Positions 22,900-33,854 of a stretch of DNA of 64,000 nucleotides are shown in pieces. The translations under genes were made by a program, and so were the position numbers. The notes beneath the pieces are model-generated. The model was not told where the DNA came from. It saw nothing but the letters and a program-made list of their open reading frames with translations, and did no database searches. The stretch covers positions 16,404,464 through 16,468,463 of the forward strand of contig NC_045143.1 in assembly GCF_008831285.2 (NCBI RefSeq), written 5' to 3'. Within the stretch, counting starts at the first letter, position 1; every line of letters starts with the position of its first letter. The stretch is from Nymphaea colorata (Eukaryota; Streptophyta; Magnoliopsida; Nymphaeales; Nymphaeaceae).

Positions 22900-25800
22900 G
22901 AAACTAGCAGAAGAGAGAGGACAACCCAGTCCCCACATTACTTCTACCTCCGACAGCCACTTTGAAAACCCACACCCCCCTCTCTGACCACACTTAATTT
23001 ATTGTCCCTCCCTCGACTAATTCCTTCCATATATTACAGCTGCCACCTCCTATTCAAAGACCCCCCCAAAAAAAAAAAGGCTATGAAGAACTAATTAGAC
23101 AATCAGTAGTAATATGGTACATGATTATATAAGCCCTTAAAAAATCTTAGATACAGGATTATTCTCAAATCTTTTTTTTTTTTTTTTCATTTCATAATGT
23201 ATTTCGGTGGTACACACGCATGTGAAACCTAAATTCAAGCGTTGAATTTGGATTCATTCAGAAATTTTTTTGGCTAATTAAGAAACTCTGCGGGTGCCAA
23301 AATTTTTAGGGCGTCAATTAAATAGTTTTTATAGGGTTGGTAACTTGGTGTAGGCAAATGCCCATTTTAGATGCAACAACGCCGTCAGTTTTCAAACCGA
23401 CGGATCCTCGTGGTTGGCTTGGATCGGCAACAAAAAAAACTAGAACAGAATCATGTCATTACATGAAAATTTTTGAAAATCTTTGTTACAGCGTATTATT
23501 CTCAAGCAATCCACTCCTCGCATATAATTGGGAGCAACACCATCATAAGTATGAGCAAGATTTCAAAATTTCATTATTATTATCCTGTTAAACACCAAGG
23601 TTTTCCTGAAATTTTGCAGGATTTAAAAAATCTGGAGGATTGCAGATCCATCAGTTCCAGATCTGGCCATAGATAACTGATAACTAATTCCGATCGAATT
23701 AAACGGGCCATCAATGCAAAGTTTAGTGTAAAGTCGATCTGCTGCTGTTTGAAGGATGGACTTTGTGCTTATAGTTATAGGGTTCAATTGATAGGAGAGA
23801 TACTTTACAAGCGGTTAAAGATTGTGGCAGGTTCACAGGACATTAACAATATTGTTCATAAATATGCATCAATCTTTGTGGCAGATTATTATAAGACACG
23901 CATGTAATGTTTCTACGAAATAAAAGCAAGCTGCCATCTAGATTTAGATTTTTTTTTTTTCTTTAAGATTAAATTTGTTATTCAATTTTGTTCTTATAGA
24001 GGAGGCTTTTTTTGTTTTTGTTTTTTTTTTGACCTGTGGATTGAGTTTAATCCGACTGATGTCGGACTGAATCTGCTTTATACAAAATTCGAACTGATAG
24101 ATGTTAAAAGTTGTCGGAATTAAATTTGGCACTCAAGTTTGTAAGCTTCCACGACTTTGACCGAGTAAAAGGCGCGTTCGTAAGAGGAGATACTCGAAGA
24201 TCAGATTAAAAATAGCCAATCACCACAAAATTTATACAAGTTTGACCAGAGTGAGGAGCCGTAAGGATGCCAATTGACCCATAATTGGGTGATTTGACTC
24301 GGTGGGTTTCCCACTGCCACGGCCAACAGGACAACGACTAAGAAACAAACAACTGGGTTCGGTCAAGATTTGGTTCGATGGCAAACTTGGGGTCATTGAG
24401 GGCGATTGATTGAGCCCAGCCATTGACTCGTGAAATATCGCGGCAGGTACGCCCAGCCGCCAAGCCACAACTCCGGCCGGAAAGAAGAATGTTTTGCGGC
24501 GGGCACAAATTGATTCAAACCGAATCCGCACAAGAATGAAAGACAAGTTATTCTCACACGAGAAACAAGCGAAACTGTAATCCTTCTTAATCTGTAATAT
24601 TTCTATGCCAAGCTTCCACTTTAACGTCTTGAGTTTCATAGTGTTGTGCTCAGAACCTTGCCTTTCTTCCTAAAGGCAGACCCATCATGTTTTTTTATTC
24701 TAGAAATTTCTGTCAGAGAAAAAAAAAAAGGAACAAAAAATTTGCAGTGAAAAACGATTTACAATGAAATTTCCTACTGCCAGTGCCGGTTGACCTGCTG
24801 AAGCCATCAAAATAAGCGTGGAACCGGGATGAAATTTTACAACTTTTCAACTTCGTATTGATTTTTTTTTTTTTTTTAATGGCAGCTCAGTTGTATCTTC
24901 ATAAAGTAATAATGGCTTCTCTTACATGAATTTGTAGTTTCTGTCGCTGCATCAAAAGTGCATCAGTGTTGATGCTCCTAATGATGACCGTGTAGTCGGC
25001 AGCACCTTTTGGAAAGGGGATCGCATGTGTGTTGTGCACATGCAAGGTTGCAACTCTGCTGCGTCCCTTGGGTTGCCCAAGAGAGGAGGAGCAGAACTGT
25101 TCCGTTCGTCAGTTTGAATATGAGCTGATTTTTGCCGTCGCCAAGGCCCTCTTCTCTATTATTTTAAACACATTAAATGTGCTTTGCTTCCAATAATCTC
25201 CTTCCTACTATTCTGATATTGATATTGATTAATGCGAGCTAAATAAATAGAGACGTAAGCTTCTCTGTCAAAGGAAGGCAAAAAGCACGTCTCCCCAAAA
25301 CATTCCGTGCTGCCATGAAAATGGTAAAACCTTCGCCTCACTAATTTATGAGTTGATGACTAATCAACGGTGATTGATTAATCAGTCAAGGAATCCGGTT
25401 ATCTTATAAATTAATGCAAAAAAATGGTTGGACTGGTGACCTTAAATGTTCAGCGCCATACGCGAATTTTTTTTAGTGGCAACTACTGCGCTACGATAAC
25501 ACCTTGTCCATCTCTTTCGGTGCTCCAATTAGCATCTAATCATGAGTAGATAAAGTTGGAAGTTGATAATTGACAATATTTCATTTCTCACAACTCAGTT
25601 GAACTCAAGCTCATGTTCATCCTCATTTTATTGCTATTGGTACTGAAGACGAAAAGAGGCCCTTGTGAAATCAGATCCATAGCAGTTCAAAAGTGGGCGA
25701 TGCCAAACCATACTATTTGCAGGATCTTGGATGATCAGATCAATTCATCAGTCTGTGGGGCGGTGTATTTTGGTAAAAATCGCCATCAGAGGTGACCACG

Positions 25801-27209
25801 ATATCTTTTGGCAGAGGAATAATATATACATATAGACGGGAAATCCGCTATTGGTTTATCTTTTTCATCTATCAAGTTGTTGAAAGGAAATCCGCCATCG
25901 AAACGTCCAGCGCAAGTAATTAGTGGGGACTTTATTCTAGCTGTAACAAGACACAAAAGGAGATCGACCCATACTGTAATTATACTTTTGAAGGAAGTTA
26001 TATCTGCTGATCAAGAGAACTAAACTTGCACTGTGTTGCCTGTTGTAGAAGAAGCTTGCGTTGAAAGTACGCAACATTCAAATAATAGGTTTACCTCCAT
26101 CCTGGTTCACGACAAGGGGCATGCAACTTTGAGTAGCGGAAGCAGATGAATGAAAAGTGCAGCCGTTCGTTTAGCTTAGTCTCGCTCACTAAAACCTGGT
26201 TCATGTTCGGCTCGGTAAGAACGTGAACCAAACGAGAGATTTTTTTTTTTTTTTTTTTTTTTTTTGTCTTTGTAAATATAATTGGTCAACTCGTGACTCA
26301 GATTCTAATGGGCAAACTAATGACGGGTCACCAAGTCAACGAGCTGACTTAGTCAAGTTTTAAAATAACCAAAATGTAAATCACTGCAGCTGAATCGGAT
26401 GAGTCAAGGCCAGATCAAGCTCAGTTATGCCAAGCCATGGGGGAGTCAGGGCCAAGCTTTTGCTGTGATCCCAATTGGCTGGGGCGATTCCCGAGCTTTG
26501 CCAACTATGCTTGCAAGCATCGAAGGAAAAAATCATCTTGACTCCGCCTTGTATAGGCCCATTTATGAATATGTCACATGATTGAAGTTACTTATTAATA
26601 ATAAGCTATACTATACTTGGTTTTATTACTTGTCATCATCAGCTGAACTCGAACTTGCTTCTGGGTAAACAAGGATATAAACAAGCCGAGTCGAAAACTG
26701 AAATTTGATGGTGCAGTTCTCTCTAGTTCATTGCCCAGCAGCCTCACTTCAAATGTTGATCAATTCTTAATCAGTCCAGCCCCCTAATATGGTAAATGAA
26801 GTAGTTATGGCTACTTTCAAATAAGTTCATCCAATCCCCTTCTTTTTTTTAATGGAACAGAAAGGAAATTTTAGATTTAACTGCTGGCGGCTTAATTGAC
26901 GAGATTCCCGTTAGTCAAACTGATGACTTGATTAATGCTATCAGTAAATTAGCGTTTAGTTGGAAATGCCATGAGAGAAAATTATTACAAGAAGGATGGG
27001 GTAAGGCCAGGGGGCCCGTTCTTAAAGCTAAAGGTTCTCTTGTCCATGTGGGTCTTTGAAGAAAAGCAGTGACGGCTTTGCCTTTCCGGTTGCAGTGTGT
27101 GCTGCAAACTAGTTAAAAAGGGTGAAAAAGAAAAAGAGCGACGGATAGGATTTGATAAGGCGGAGAGCATCAATGGTGGTTGCGCCGCCCGAGTTTGGCC
27201 TTTTCAAGA

Positions 27210-27217
27210 TATAAAAA
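27210..27217 (+). promoter_or_regulatory. TATA box, probable pri-miR393 promoter
   Basis: TATAAAAA followed by a GC-rich stretch lies 157 bp upstream of the mature miR393. Initiation about 30 bp downstream would place the hairpin roughly 120 nt into the primary transcript, a usual arrangement for plant MIR genes. Confidence 0.55.
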
Positions 27218-27359
27218 GGGGGGCGCGGGGCTGCGCCTACGGGGAAGATTAAGGGCTTGCGTTATATTGATCTTCCACCGTATGTACACAGGATGGAGGC
27301 TCCAAAGGCAGTGCAGCAAGAGGTTGTGGAAGTCTCTAATAACAATGCAGCGAGAGGGC

Positions 27360-27441
27360 GGAAGTATCCAAAGGGATCGCATTGATCCCTGCAGGCTCTC
27401 ACATCCGAGCTTTGGATCATGCGACCCCTTTGGATTCCTCC
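27360..27441 (+). ncRNA. MIR393: MIR393 microRNA precursor
   Basis: The 22-nt mature miR393 occupies 27367-27388 on the 5' arm, starting TCCAAAGGGA and ending CATTGATCC. To my knowledge it is identical to the conserved plant sequence. The star strand is on the 3' arm at about 27416-27436 (ATCATGCGACC...TTTGGATT). The arms at 27360-27388 and 27414-27441 pair nearly throughout, with a loop of about 25 nt (27389-27413) and only isolated mismatches. That is a typical DCL1 substrate. miR393 directs cleavage of mRNAs for TIR1/AFB auxin-receptor F-box proteins and feeds tasiRNA production from some of them. The open frame over this region (27180-27725) is incidental. Confidence 0.95.
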
Positions 27442-28979
27442 TCCTCATGCTTCCTTCATTCTCTGCAGATACAAGCACCACCCATCTTCTCTCTCCCTCT
27501 TTCTTTCTCTGCCTGTATGTGTTGGTTGCTATATTGCTTTTACTTGAATTTGTTGATATAAGTTGGTTGATCGTTTTCCTTCTTAGCCGGGTAGACATGG
27601 GTTTCTCCATTTGTTTTCAATGTGATCTACAATATGGCATATCTCGAGTTGCGAATAACGATTCTGTTCTGATGATAGAATTTGTAGTTGGTTTTCCTGA
27701 GAAAAAAGAAAAACAACAACAATAGTGGAGCGGCTTCCATCTTAGACACTGGTTTCTCTTGCTACAGCCTTGGTCATGGAAGTAGATCCCCGTGAGTGCA
27801 TGTATGTGTGTGTGATTTGGAAACGTGGACGACGGTTGAAATGATTGTCAAGTTACCTTTGATCAGGTGAAATATTTAAGGGCTACCCTCTAAATTTTTC
27901 AGTTTCTGGTAGCCTTTTCTTTTTTCACCTTCTGCAACTCCAGCCAGTTGGATTTCGGGGCCGATTCCGTCAAGCGGTGTGACGATAAGAACTTCTATTG
28001 AAAGAACTGAACTCACTCTGCTACAGCCATGGATGATAGCTGCACCAGCAGCAACCTACTCCTTCGCCATTAGCCAGGATGCAGGTAATTCTTTTCGAGG
28101 TCATGCTTGTTAAGGCCACTTCTATATTGATTCCTCAACCTGTGGTTTGTCATGTTCGACCTCTCAATCACTGGTTATACATTTGCACCCGTGACCGACA
28201 GTCACAGATTTAAGGGGGCTTGTCACTCTTCTCTGGTAGAGATCAACTTGGCGTCCGATCAAAACTGTAGGGTTAATTTCTATCAAAGAATACCCAGTAA
28301 TTGGGTTAAAAACTTGGTAATAATTAAACTACTATACAGGTTAGAGAGAAATCTCAATAGATCAAAAGTAGCTGAAAACGAGGTGGGTGTACCCCGTATG
28401 ATGTGACAACAAACTTTTTCACCACGGCACATGCTTGAATGAGATAGATAACATGCACCCTTTCCCAAGATCGCTAAAAGCCAATATTTTATCAACGGAC
28501 TTGGCTTAGTCATCTTGGGCAAGTGGTCTAAGTAAAAGCTGGCAGTCTTTTCAACCCATGCAGCAGGCTGCAACACCTTCCTTCCTCACATGAATCCGAT
28601 GCCAATCAATAAGAAACTAGTCAATTCTTCCATCTCCTGTTAACTATGCAGCTAAATCTTAGTCCCTGCAACGCTAGTTTGCATCTGCTGCCTCAATCTG
28701 GTCATGCCTTTATCTGGGTTTATCAAGCCTTTTAGTTAAAGGAGATGACAGGCCAAGTCTGTATGATCTCCACTTCCAATTGCAAATGCCGCATATGCGT
28801 CCAAGGGAATTTATTTTGATAACTGGACCCCACTTTTTAGCGGGTTTTCAGTGTCAGACCGGGTGGAATCACATTGCGGGCAGGGCTTCTCTGCCAGCCA
28901 CAGATATTGGGCCCGACTGACAGTAGAAGCTGCTTAAATTTTGGCTGGATTTCGGGATAGAAACTACATGTGCTACTCG

Positions 28980-28981
<2 letters not shown>

Positions 28982-29020
<39 letters not shown>
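28982..29020. repeat. (TA)n microsatellite
   Basis: Nearly 40 bp of uninterrupted TA dinucleotide is followed by a second short ATATAT block. Confidence 0.95.
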
Positions 29021-29023
<3 letters not shown>

Positions 29024-31355
29024 CATATATATATTAGAGACATGGTTACATGACTACTTTTCTATATTGATGTTGACCATCACCATAGTTCATCATAGCT
29101 TACTTGGTAGAGAATAAACAGTGGCTATGAGAAGTAAAATTCAAAGGCTTACACTGTAGTGAAAGTTGCGAGTTCTCGAGTTCAATGAAATTCGATCAAC
29201 GCGAAGGATGTTATTTAATCTGCAGCTGTCCGTCTCTCAGGGACTTGGTTAACCTACATATGGTCAAACTTCAGCAGAAAATGTTAAAAAATTGATGAGG
29301 GGAACAGGAAAGAACTTCTTGCCAGACAAAAGTGGTTCTTGGGGAGCAAACTTCAAGATGTGTATTATGGTGGCCGAGTCGCTTATCAAGGTATGCTGTT
29401 GAATTACTTACTTCATGTTCTGCTCCAAAAGAAAATTGTAATTATATATGGCACGTGCTTCTTATTATTGCAGACGTTAAATTCCGTCAGGTAATATGAT
29501 TTTTTGGGATCATTTTTAAACAATGCCAATGATGTTTTAAAATTTTTTATTTTCTTATTGCTATTATCATTTTAATGAAGGGAGGGCTTCATTAATCACA
29601 AAGCTTTGTGAAGACAACATCATATATGGTAAAGCTTAATAAACAGGAGCTATGGCAACGACTTGATTCAGAGTCTTCAACAACACGTACTTACTCCCCT
29701 ATAGTTTCTTAACTAATGTACGCAGCACCAGCTTTGAAACGATTTACGACTGAAGATCTGTGGGGCTGTGCAGAGCTAGAAAAGAAAATAAAACAATATT
29801 TCAAGAGGACTGGTTCACAAATTTTAAAGCGGGATTAATCTTTTATAGTTTTTATACCTCTTGAAAACTATTTTTTAAAAATTCAGTATAAATTATAAAT
29901 TGTTTGAAAATCCCCGCCCCTGTGGATGCTGTATTCAAGATCTTCAAATAGTGAAACATAACAGGGATGCACTGCTTGTAAGAATGTTCAATATTTTGCA
30001 AAGAATACCGTCGATGTTCTCTAAAATAATCCATTCTGACTCGCAGAAGTCAGCAAACCTTACCCCGTCATCATAACAGCAGCGAGCAGCATTGCATGTG
30101 AAGTTTCAGTCTCCTTATATTGCTAAGTTCGCGGGATCAAGATCGTACTTGGAATTTGGAAAAGGTCAAGTTGACTTCAGGAAAGCCTTTTGGTTTCTGC
30201 CGCCGGAAATGGCGACAACCAGTCGCCAAGATTTGTCTAATTTTCACACATTAAGAGTAGATTTTGGAATTTCTTTTCCCGGAAATCGTAATAAATTCCA
30301 TTTATTAGTTAATCTATATAATTTTTTGACGATAACGAGAAGATGGCTCCTGACCAGAAGATGATCGATCTAATTGAGTGACACCAAGTTCGCGCGGCAA
30401 CAAGGGATGTGAGCGGATCGGATCCGGGTTGCAGGCTTTTTTTTTTTCTTTATCTTTTTCTTTTTTCCATGATCAGATATCACACGCCGGACTAGATCCA
30501 AAGTCATCATGTGTAGATCCAGACTTTATTATGCAACAGCAAATAGAATTGAAATTGATGTCACCGTGTATTCAGCAAAATGATATATATATATATATAT
30601 GTGCGTGTGTGTGTGCGTGTTTGACAGATACTTGAAGCCAATCTCTCAATTTATTCTTGCTTTTTTTTTCCTTCGCTTTTAGGATATATATTTGGGTATT
30701 TTGAATCGCTAAACAAGCTTTGGTTCACGAGGCTTGCCTTTGAAAGTACTTAATTAACTAAGCAAAAGGTGAGAACAGAATTGATAACCGCAATGAAGCA
30801 AGAGAAGATTTCTAATTTGCCTTTAATTTATGGCCAAGAAAACTTTAGACGGAAAACCAAAAAAACGGCCTTAAATAACTTTTTCGAAACTCCAAAAAAA
30901 AAAAAAAAAAAGATAATGAGGAAGTAACTTCACGAGCTTTTTTTGTGGCCATCAATTGCGATGGATGTAATGAGATCTATCATCTATGGGCCCACGAAGT
31001 GTTTGCATGTTCATTATGATCCCTGGCGATGTAGAACTTTACATATAAAACCCCTCCGTGGCCCTATCAAACCAATATGGGTTGACGTTTATGCATGATT
31101 AACCACCTGATTCACATCATCGATCCATTTAGCCAAATGCACCAAAGAAATTTGGCTTTAATTTCGAATCGGATTCAGTTTCATAGCTGAATCTGAATCC
31201 GACAGCAATGTCCGAGCGGGAATCAAGAATATAAATCTCGGATGTTAGAATGATCAGTCTTAAAAAGTGGTCCAAATCCAAAGGCCGATCCAGAAGTTGA
31301 TTACAGGAATTCTTCAGTGAAGGCTGGATCCAACTCTTGTAGTGGAGTTACATGT

Positions 31356-31380
31356 GGGCAGTCACAATGTGTGACTGCCC
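31356..31380. repeat. Perfect 11-bp hairpin
   Basis: GGGCAGTCACA at 31356-31366 and its exact reverse complement at 31370-31380 are separated by ATG. It could be a terminator-like or transposon-end foldback. No element boundary could be drawn. Confidence 0.5.
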
Positions 31381-32347
31381 TACGCACTTTATTCCTTTAC
31401 CTATCTCCGTTGTCTTCAACTATTTACTTATTCATATGTTTGGTGTCCCCTCTATCACTTTGTTAGTTGTTACGCATTTTGAAGGGTCTAAAATTTTTTT
31501 ATTTTGTGGATCGGCAGCTAGCTACATCGTTAGGAGGCCTTTTTAAAAAAAAAAAGTGAAAAAGTGAAGGCCGGACTTGTATTGTCACAAAGACGTATAA
31601 ATAAAGCTGATCAACAATGAATGAAACAAAAAAGTCGAGATTCAATACAGTTTTTTCAAGCAAACTGGTTAACTTTTTTTTTTTTTTTTGGTTCCAAGAG
31701 TGACAAATTGCAAGGGAATCTTTTGGGTTCTCGGAAGTAGGAAACTAGTCTATTCCTTTTTGGCAGGCCACAGTTAATCCGTCATTACTTTGTTAATCTT
31801 AGCGGGCATTCAAAGGAAATTATAGATTGATAGAGACATGGCACCTCAAGGTGGTTATTGCAGCATATTAGGGTGGTACATTGGTTTGAGACTAAGAGCT
31901 ATCTCCGGCCACCAGTCTAACTAGGAGGCTTGCAGCAGGTTAATAGATTTAGGGTCAATCGGTCGGTGTGAACTGACACGAGTCTGCCGTCTCTGCTTAG
32001 TCCTAGTCGTCCCAAAAAGCGAAAAAGTTGACCCTGTTTGGTGATTCCAAACCTGCCTTTCAAGGAATTCGTTCGCATACTTTGAGTGCTTTAGCAAGAT
32101 GACTTCGTCTTCAAAATCAATACAACAGATCATGGCATTTATTATGACGATGACGCAGAGAAAAAGGAATGCAGAAATATGTATTTATTATCATTTCCCA
32201 ACAAAATCTTATACATAACTGCTTTCACAAACTCAACAAAATAGTACTGATCATCACTTAATCTCTCTTGTCCAAAGTCCTATACATATGTGTGTCTTAG
32301 ACTTATTTAGTAACACAAAATTAAAATTTAAGCTATCTTAATTTATA

Positions 32348-33743
32348 CTATATAGATGCAGGAGCAGCAGCAAGGGGGGATGCATCGCTCTCGGGTGCTG
32401 GTGCCACCACCCCGGAGCTCAGAAGCTCAGCCATGCCCCTGCGGGGGTTGGTCCTCTGGATCTCGCAAAGCTCGGGCAAGAACACACCTGTCGGAGAGTT
32501 GAACAAAAAGCTGATCAGCAAATGATTTATAACAAGTGAGGAATCGGATGTGAAATGCCTCCATTATTTAGATTAATGAAGGCTAGGTGCTGGTTAATGT
32601 TTGGATTGGTTTATCTCACCTTCACCGGCGGCCAGATTGAAGTAGAGGTCGACGATGTTGGGGCAGTTGCCGTAGCACTCCGCAGAGCAGAGCTTGGCTG
32701 TGAACTGAGGCTCCATGAGCGAGTCGGAGGAGATCCCAACCGAGTTCCGGTCGACGCCGCAGAGCCTCACGCACTCATCGGTTTCGATCCACTCGGTCAT
32801 CTTCTCCACCACCACCTCGGAGGTCCGGCATTGGAACTCGGTCGAACCATCTCCGAGCACAAACTTCTCGAGCACGCAGCGCTTTCCGGCGGACGAGATC
32901 GCGAAGGCGCAGACATCCTGAGGCAGATCCTCACACACAATTGCACCTGCGGAACCAAAACCATCCATGTTAACGTAATTGAGCTTGTGAGATCGACCAC
33001 AATCAAGAGAACGGAGGTTCGGCCATGGATCAGGCCTCCGGCCTTCCTTCTGTTCGGTCGTGTGGAATCGGAGACCCAGCTGCTACAACAGTCTAATTTT
33101 GAAACGAAATTGAATTTGGATTCCAACTACAAATTCCACGAACCCAACTGCCCCATGCAGGAAAACACAAAACAAATAAGGCGGAAGATATAAAGACATG
33201 ACACGAGAAAGAGCTTGAATTCGGCATAAATATAGAGAGGGAACCGAGAAGCTCTCGAGTCGTATCAGTTGATGTACAAGAATTGACTTTGGTCAAAAAT
33301 TGCGCACAAAGATATCTTCATTTATCTATTACGTGCGTCCGCCGTGACGCTGGACGCACGGTCTTTTATGAAATTATTAAGGAATGATTTGAATATCAAA
33401 CATGCGATACCTACTCATAATATCGAGCGTTACGTATATAAACATTGAAGTCTACAATCAACTTTAAATTTGGCAGATCCTTGTACCATAAGATTAGTTC
33501 GTCATCCGTCAAACTATACATGGATTGGGAAAGAAGAAGAAATTCCTCTACGTCAGCCTATGGGTTTTGGAGAAAAATAACACGAGACTTTGGAAGAAGG
33601 CCGTTTGCATGGGAAAAGCTCAACACCTATTACGTTGTTCCAGGTCGGGCAGAGGGGAGAGATTACGTACCAAAGGCGCAGTGGAGCGCTAGGGACAAGG
33701 CCACAAGAAATGAGAATCTGAGAGACAATGAAGAAGAAGCCAT
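32348..33743 (-). CDS. PAR1-family secreted cysteine-rich protein
   Basis: Three exons: 33743-33671, 32946-32620 and 32487-32348, with GT-AG introns of 724 and 132 bp. They give 179 residues. Residues 1-25 ([20 protein letters not shown] then HCAFG) are a signal peptide, so the protein should enter the secretory pathway. The mature part matches plant PAR1 (photoassimilate-responsive protein 1) closely. It has [12 protein letters not shown], the block [40 protein letters not shown], and [16 protein letters not shown] near the end. About a dozen cysteines are in conserved positions, probably as disulfides. PAR1 proteins are known from sugar- and pathogen-responsive expression; their biochemical role is not settled. 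The C-terminal tail is rich in Ala and Pro. The opposite-strand frame (32555-33193) is a shadow. Confidence 0.93.
33332..33360. repeat. 9-bp inverted repeat in PAR1 intron 1
   Basis: CGTGCGTCC (33332-33340) and GGACGCACG (33352-33360) flank an 11-nt loop. The repeat is GC-rich in an AT-rich setting and holds an ACGTG core. No function can be assigned. Confidence 0.4.
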
Positions 33744-33847
33744 GGCTGGGCTGCAGCTTCCTCTATTCACCGAATCTGATGAAGGAAGAAAAGTTGGGTC
33801 TCTCACGCTCCTCTCGCTACGAGAAGCAAGGGCAACGGCAGAGGGGG

Positions 33848-33854
33848 TTTTATA
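33848..33854 (-). promoter_or_regulatory. TATA box of the PAR1 gene
   Basis: TATAAAA on the minus strand lies about 105 bp before the start codon, implying a leader of roughly 75 nt. A second TATAAAA lies near 34029, so an alternative start is possible. Confidence 0.5.

Larger units (their letters stand above)
18307..27209. other. Large intergenic region with no gene seen
   Basis: This region is AT-rich with long homopolymers (T runs near 23171, 24860 and 26240-26265). It has a GT/GA microsatellite at about 21350-21391 and a GAGACA/TGTCTC palindrome at 22883-22899. Around 23387-23420 a peptide like FKPTDPRGWLGSA weakly recalls retrotransposon gag. None of the ORFs of 60-135 codons resembles a known protein. 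Confidence 0.55.
27442..32347. other. Intergenic downstream of MIR393; no gene seen
   Basis: The first few hundred bases probably belong to the pri-miRNA. The rest is AT-rich with poly-A/T runs, a long (TA)n tract and a 25-nt hairpin listed separately. The part next to 32347 should include the PAR1 3' UTR. Confidence 0.5.

Noticed and set aside
23337-23591. Gag-like phrase FKPTDPRGWLGSA
   Set aside because: Only about a dozen residues resemble Gypsy gag and nothing collinear follows.
27180-27725. 181-codon plus-strand ORF
   Set aside because: It overlaps the MIR393 hairpin and promoter, starts at the TATA region and has no family resemblance. It is a chance frame.
32555-33193. 212-codon plus-strand ORF
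   Set aside because: It lies antisense to PAR1 exon 2, whose minus-strand frame matches the family fully.
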